A stretch of DNA of 64,000 nt from Oscarella lobularis (lineage: Eukaryota; Porifera; Homoscleromorpha; Homosclerophorida; Oscarellidae), in contig NC_089176.1 in the NCBI RefSeq assembly GCF_947507565.1, positions 496,001 through 560,000 on the forward strand. Reading direction: 5' to 3'. How positions within the stretch are numbered: the stretch's first letter is position 1; each line of letters opens with the position of its first letter. The notes beneath the pieces were generated by a model. It saw only the letters and a list, made by a program, of their open reading frames with translations. It made no database searches and was not told the origin of the DNA. The position numbers and the translations under genes are program-made. Shown here piece after piece: positions 61,464-64,000 of this stretch.

Positions 61464-62407
61464 CTATAAGGGAGTACTGGTTTTTTGAAGTTTACGGTCT
61501 TTTGCTCTGATTGTGGAGTCTTGGACAACTGATACGCCGAGGGTTGTCGTCAACGAAGGAGAAACCTGAGCAAAATTCGTTCTCATTACGTATCCTCTCA
61601 AAAACATTTGATAGAATCAACCTTTATATAAGCCTGATGATTTCCAAATGCCGACAAACGGGGAGCGTCCCCTTCAAACGAGACGGCCTCGCGAGGAACG
61701 TGCAACTGAAGCTGAGAAGAAACAATAATAATAATAGTAATAATAGTAATTACAATAATGGTAATAGGTTTCCCGTTACTGTTCCTTATACCTGTTTACG
61801 ACAGGCTGAAACTAAATCCCACGGGTATATGGCTACTTCGTCATCCCTGGGCCGCGAAACAGTCACAGCTGATTTCTTCAGAAACTGGAGAATCTGAGAT
61901 AAGACACAGGTCAATAGACTGAAGGTAATGCATGCAGTACTAAATCACCTTTTTGTTGTCTGACTGATTTGGGCTTTCGCTTTCCTGAAGATCACTTGGC
62001 TGAGAATCAAATTCTACAATCGTTCATATGAGCTAATTTTACAAATTTACCACGTGATCATCTCTGCTGCTGCTGCTGTTCAACGCATAAACGGCATTTC
62101 GACTCGGGAGAAGGTAATTTCGAGCGAAGCCTCGTTTTGCAACGATTTCCTCGCCTTTTTGTCCCACGCCTGAGAAGGCGCAATAGAAGACCATAAACCG
62201 CGAGAAGGATTAAATTTAAAGCCAACCGTCAACGTCTTTGATCAGTCGGACTCGAATTCTCGGCTTTCGATTCGGCTTTTGCCTCCAGAGTTTCGATTCC
62301 TTCTTTGTTCCCAAGTGCCTTAGCTAGAAGACGCCTGAAAATTTAATTCGAAACTCTCTTCGGTACGGAAGCGGTACATTTAGACGAGAAAAAGCTCGAC
62401 AAAGCAT
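61464..62407 (-). CDS. MRPL9: Mitochondrial ribosomal protein bL9m
   Basis: Exon 1 (62378-62407, MLCRAFSRLN) looks like a mitochondrial targeting start. Exon 2 (62227-62323) codes KLWRQKPNRKPRIRVRLIKD. Exon 3 (62051-62169) joins to give KDVDGVGQKGEEIVAKRG followed by FARNYLLPSRNAVYAL, the bL9 N-domain signature (bacterial VENLGKKGDVVNVKDGYARN). Later exons give ILQFLKKSAVTVSRPRDDE, LQLHVPREAVSFEGDAPRL and a last exon ending STPL. bL9m is part of the mitochondrial large subunit. The exon at about 61930-62010 is the least certain. The start lies 121 bp from the divergent ANKZF1 start. Confidence 0.85.
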
Positions 62408-62528
62408 TGCAGATCTTCCGTAGTTATGTACGGCACCCGGTAGATCGACCAATACGCGTCGAGGGTTGTTCCGTCGTTAAATAAATTAATATCACTATCA
62501 CTATCACTTCCCGGATAGGCTGGGAATT
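62408..62528. promoter_or_regulatory. Shared divergent promoter region of MRPL9 and ANKZF1
   Basis: 121 bp between start codons of two genes that both serve mitochondrial or ribosomal homeostasis. It contains a TATCACTATCACT direct repeat near 62489-62506. No TATA box. Confidence 0.4.
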
Positions 62529-64000
62529 ATGAGCGAGCGACAAGCAAAGAACGTTCTAACCTCGGCGGGAGTGCGTTTGCTACGCGATTCTCTTCCTACA
62601 AACAGATTCAAAGATCGGTTTAAGACCGAGGATCCTTCAGAAGAGCCTCGTCGAGGTGCAGTTGACATCTCGATCTCCCCATAGCCGCGTTTAGTCAATC
62701 GAATATCTAGAAAAAGACAAAAATCGCTCGTTTAGTCGAGCCTGCTCCGCTTGTCACGCTGAATTTCAAAACAGAGAGCAGCAGGTGGGGCAGAAAAATC
62801 CGCGAAACGAGAATGGACACATTTCCTGTCAGGTTCAGCATTACAAACTCGACTGGCATCGTCTGAATATCAAGCGAAAAATTCTCGGCTTGACAGCGGT
62901 GGCTGAAGAGGACTTTGAAAAGATTTCCGGTACCTATTTAGAATTTTGACGTCACTTCTATAGTACCCAAAAAATTTTTAGGCGACGTTTCAAGCATATC
63001 GGGTTCGGGAAGCGAGGGAAGCAGCGATACTGAGTCGGAATCCTTTGGGCAACAGCAATCATCATTGACGTCGTCCATTGTCCATCAGCGCTCATCGAGA
63101 CAGTACTTCATTACGAGAGACAATCAATTGTTTTCCGTCTACAGATGCGTTTTGAATCAGATGGAAGACGGCAGTTTTATGGTAAAGACATTTTTCCGCC
63201 AGTCAATCAATTAATTAATCAATCGATCGATTGATTTACTATTAGATTCCGGAGTCTTCCGCGTGGATCATCGTAATGCTGTCCGGTGGTCACTTCGCCG
63301 CCGCCGTTTTCGAAAAGTAGGTACGCTGCCTCTAAGCATCTTTCAATTTTCTCACCGAATTGCGACAAGGGACGAAGTGATTTCGCACAAGACATTTCAT
63401 CGTTACACCGTCAGAGCGAAACGAGGTACGGCGCAGTCGACGAGAGATTCTCAACAGGGAGGAAAGCAGCCAAAGTAAAAGATCACATTTGAGAGATTCC
63501 CTTATTAATCGATATCTTCTCAAGATCGGCCGGCGCGTCGTTGAGGAGACACAACGAAGCCGCTCTAATAGACGTAAAGGCCACCAGTGTCCAAGACCGA
63601 AATTGCGTTTATTTTATTTCATTTATTTATTTAGGATATTCGCGAGCTATTTCAACAATGGTCGAGTTATATAGAACGGGCTGACAAAATCTTTTTGAAG
63701 ACGCCCGGACGAAATAGGAACGTCTTTCTTTCGGGACCGCATCCTCTTTTGACGAAAGAGAGAAGGGTGTCGTCTATTCCCTTCACCACGCGACGTCCCA
63801 CCTTCAAAGAGGTGCGTCGCGTGCACGGAATGTTGTCTTTTATACGATTTCACGAGAACGAGAGCGGCGGCGCGGATAAGGAAACGACGAAAGCGGAAGT
63901 CAAGGATTTGACAGAGGAAAAAATCTCGCCTATGGAACCTCTGAGTGTTCAGCGCGATGAATGCCCCAGCAGTGGGGATTTAGAGATGCAGGAAGACCAA
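62529..64000 (+). CDS. ANKZF1: ANKZF1/Vms1-like tRNA hydrolase, 3' part outside the window
   Basis: N-terminal exon from [14 protein letters not shown]; a [14 protein letters not shown] zinc-finger half then [19 protein letters not shown], the defining Vms1 zinc finger. Next come [39 protein letters not shown], and the VLRF1 domain: [38 protein letters not shown] with the catalytic glutamine [24 protein letters not shown] and [25 protein letters not shown]1 cleaves peptidyl-tRNA on stalled 60S subunits in ribosome quality control. Ankyrin repeats and the VCP-binding tail would lie beyond 64000. The first exon junction (62660/62738) is a best guess on phase. Confidence 0.9.

Overview
This is a window of eukaryotic nuclear DNA. 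It has spliced genes with many introns of about 45-60 bp, canonical GT-AG borders with a few GC-AG exceptions, AATAAA signals, and no operonic bacterial structure. Noggin and a TNRC6/GW182 protein occur only in animals in general knowledge. Axonemal dynein shows a ciliated organism. The very short introns and intergenic gaps of about 70-250 bp suggest an early-branching animal with a compact genome, most likely a sponge; the exact taxon is inference. The exon models below were built by hand. For the first nine complete genes with introns that I traced fully, summed exon lengths divide by three, which supports them.

Layout. 1-1747: a CCAAT/GC-box/TATA promoter, an unassigned spliced-looking transcript and a degenerate tandem repeat. 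1748-4567 (+) EIF3L. 4656-10801 (-): three genes head to tail, UBFD1, a membrane-anchored cupin/JmjC-like dioxygenase and an espin-like ankyrin/coiled-coil gene. 10876-13403 (+) secreted clan GH-A glycosidase. 13503-14147 (-) AP1AR. 14415-15551 (+) SPOUT1. 16793-17464 (+) noggin. 18171-25620 (-) TXNDC11-like and, upstream of it, a SIR2-like gene. 25825-28247 (+) BAR-RhoGAP gene with a 200-base assembly gap. 28378-29937 (-) KRR1. 30008-46184 (-) a DNAH3-type axonemal dynein heavy chain. 46425-49169 (+) intronless PIGN. 49212-50513 (-) intronless sulfotransferase. 50621-56009 (+) TNRC6-like gene with a J-like N terminus. 57712-61300 (+) CDC27. 61464-62407 (-) MRPL9. 62529-64000 (+) ANKZF1, cut by the window end.

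The genes are mostly housekeeping: translation initiation (EIF3L), rRNA processing (KRR1), mitochondrial translation and ribosome quality control (MRPL9, ANKZF1, sharing a 121 bp divergent promoter), GPI anchors (PIGN), anaphase (CDC27), RNA methylation (SPOUT1), membrane traffic (AP1AR). Others serve animal cell biology: cilium motor (DNAH3-like), microvillar actin (espin-like), BMP antagonism (noggin) and miRNA silencing (TNRC6-like). No mobile element, CRISPR array or rRNA was found. The points of most interest are the J-like/TNRC6 fusion, the nine-cysteine noggin, the SIR2-like protein with an unrecognised C-terminal region, and the unassigned transcript at 564-1610.
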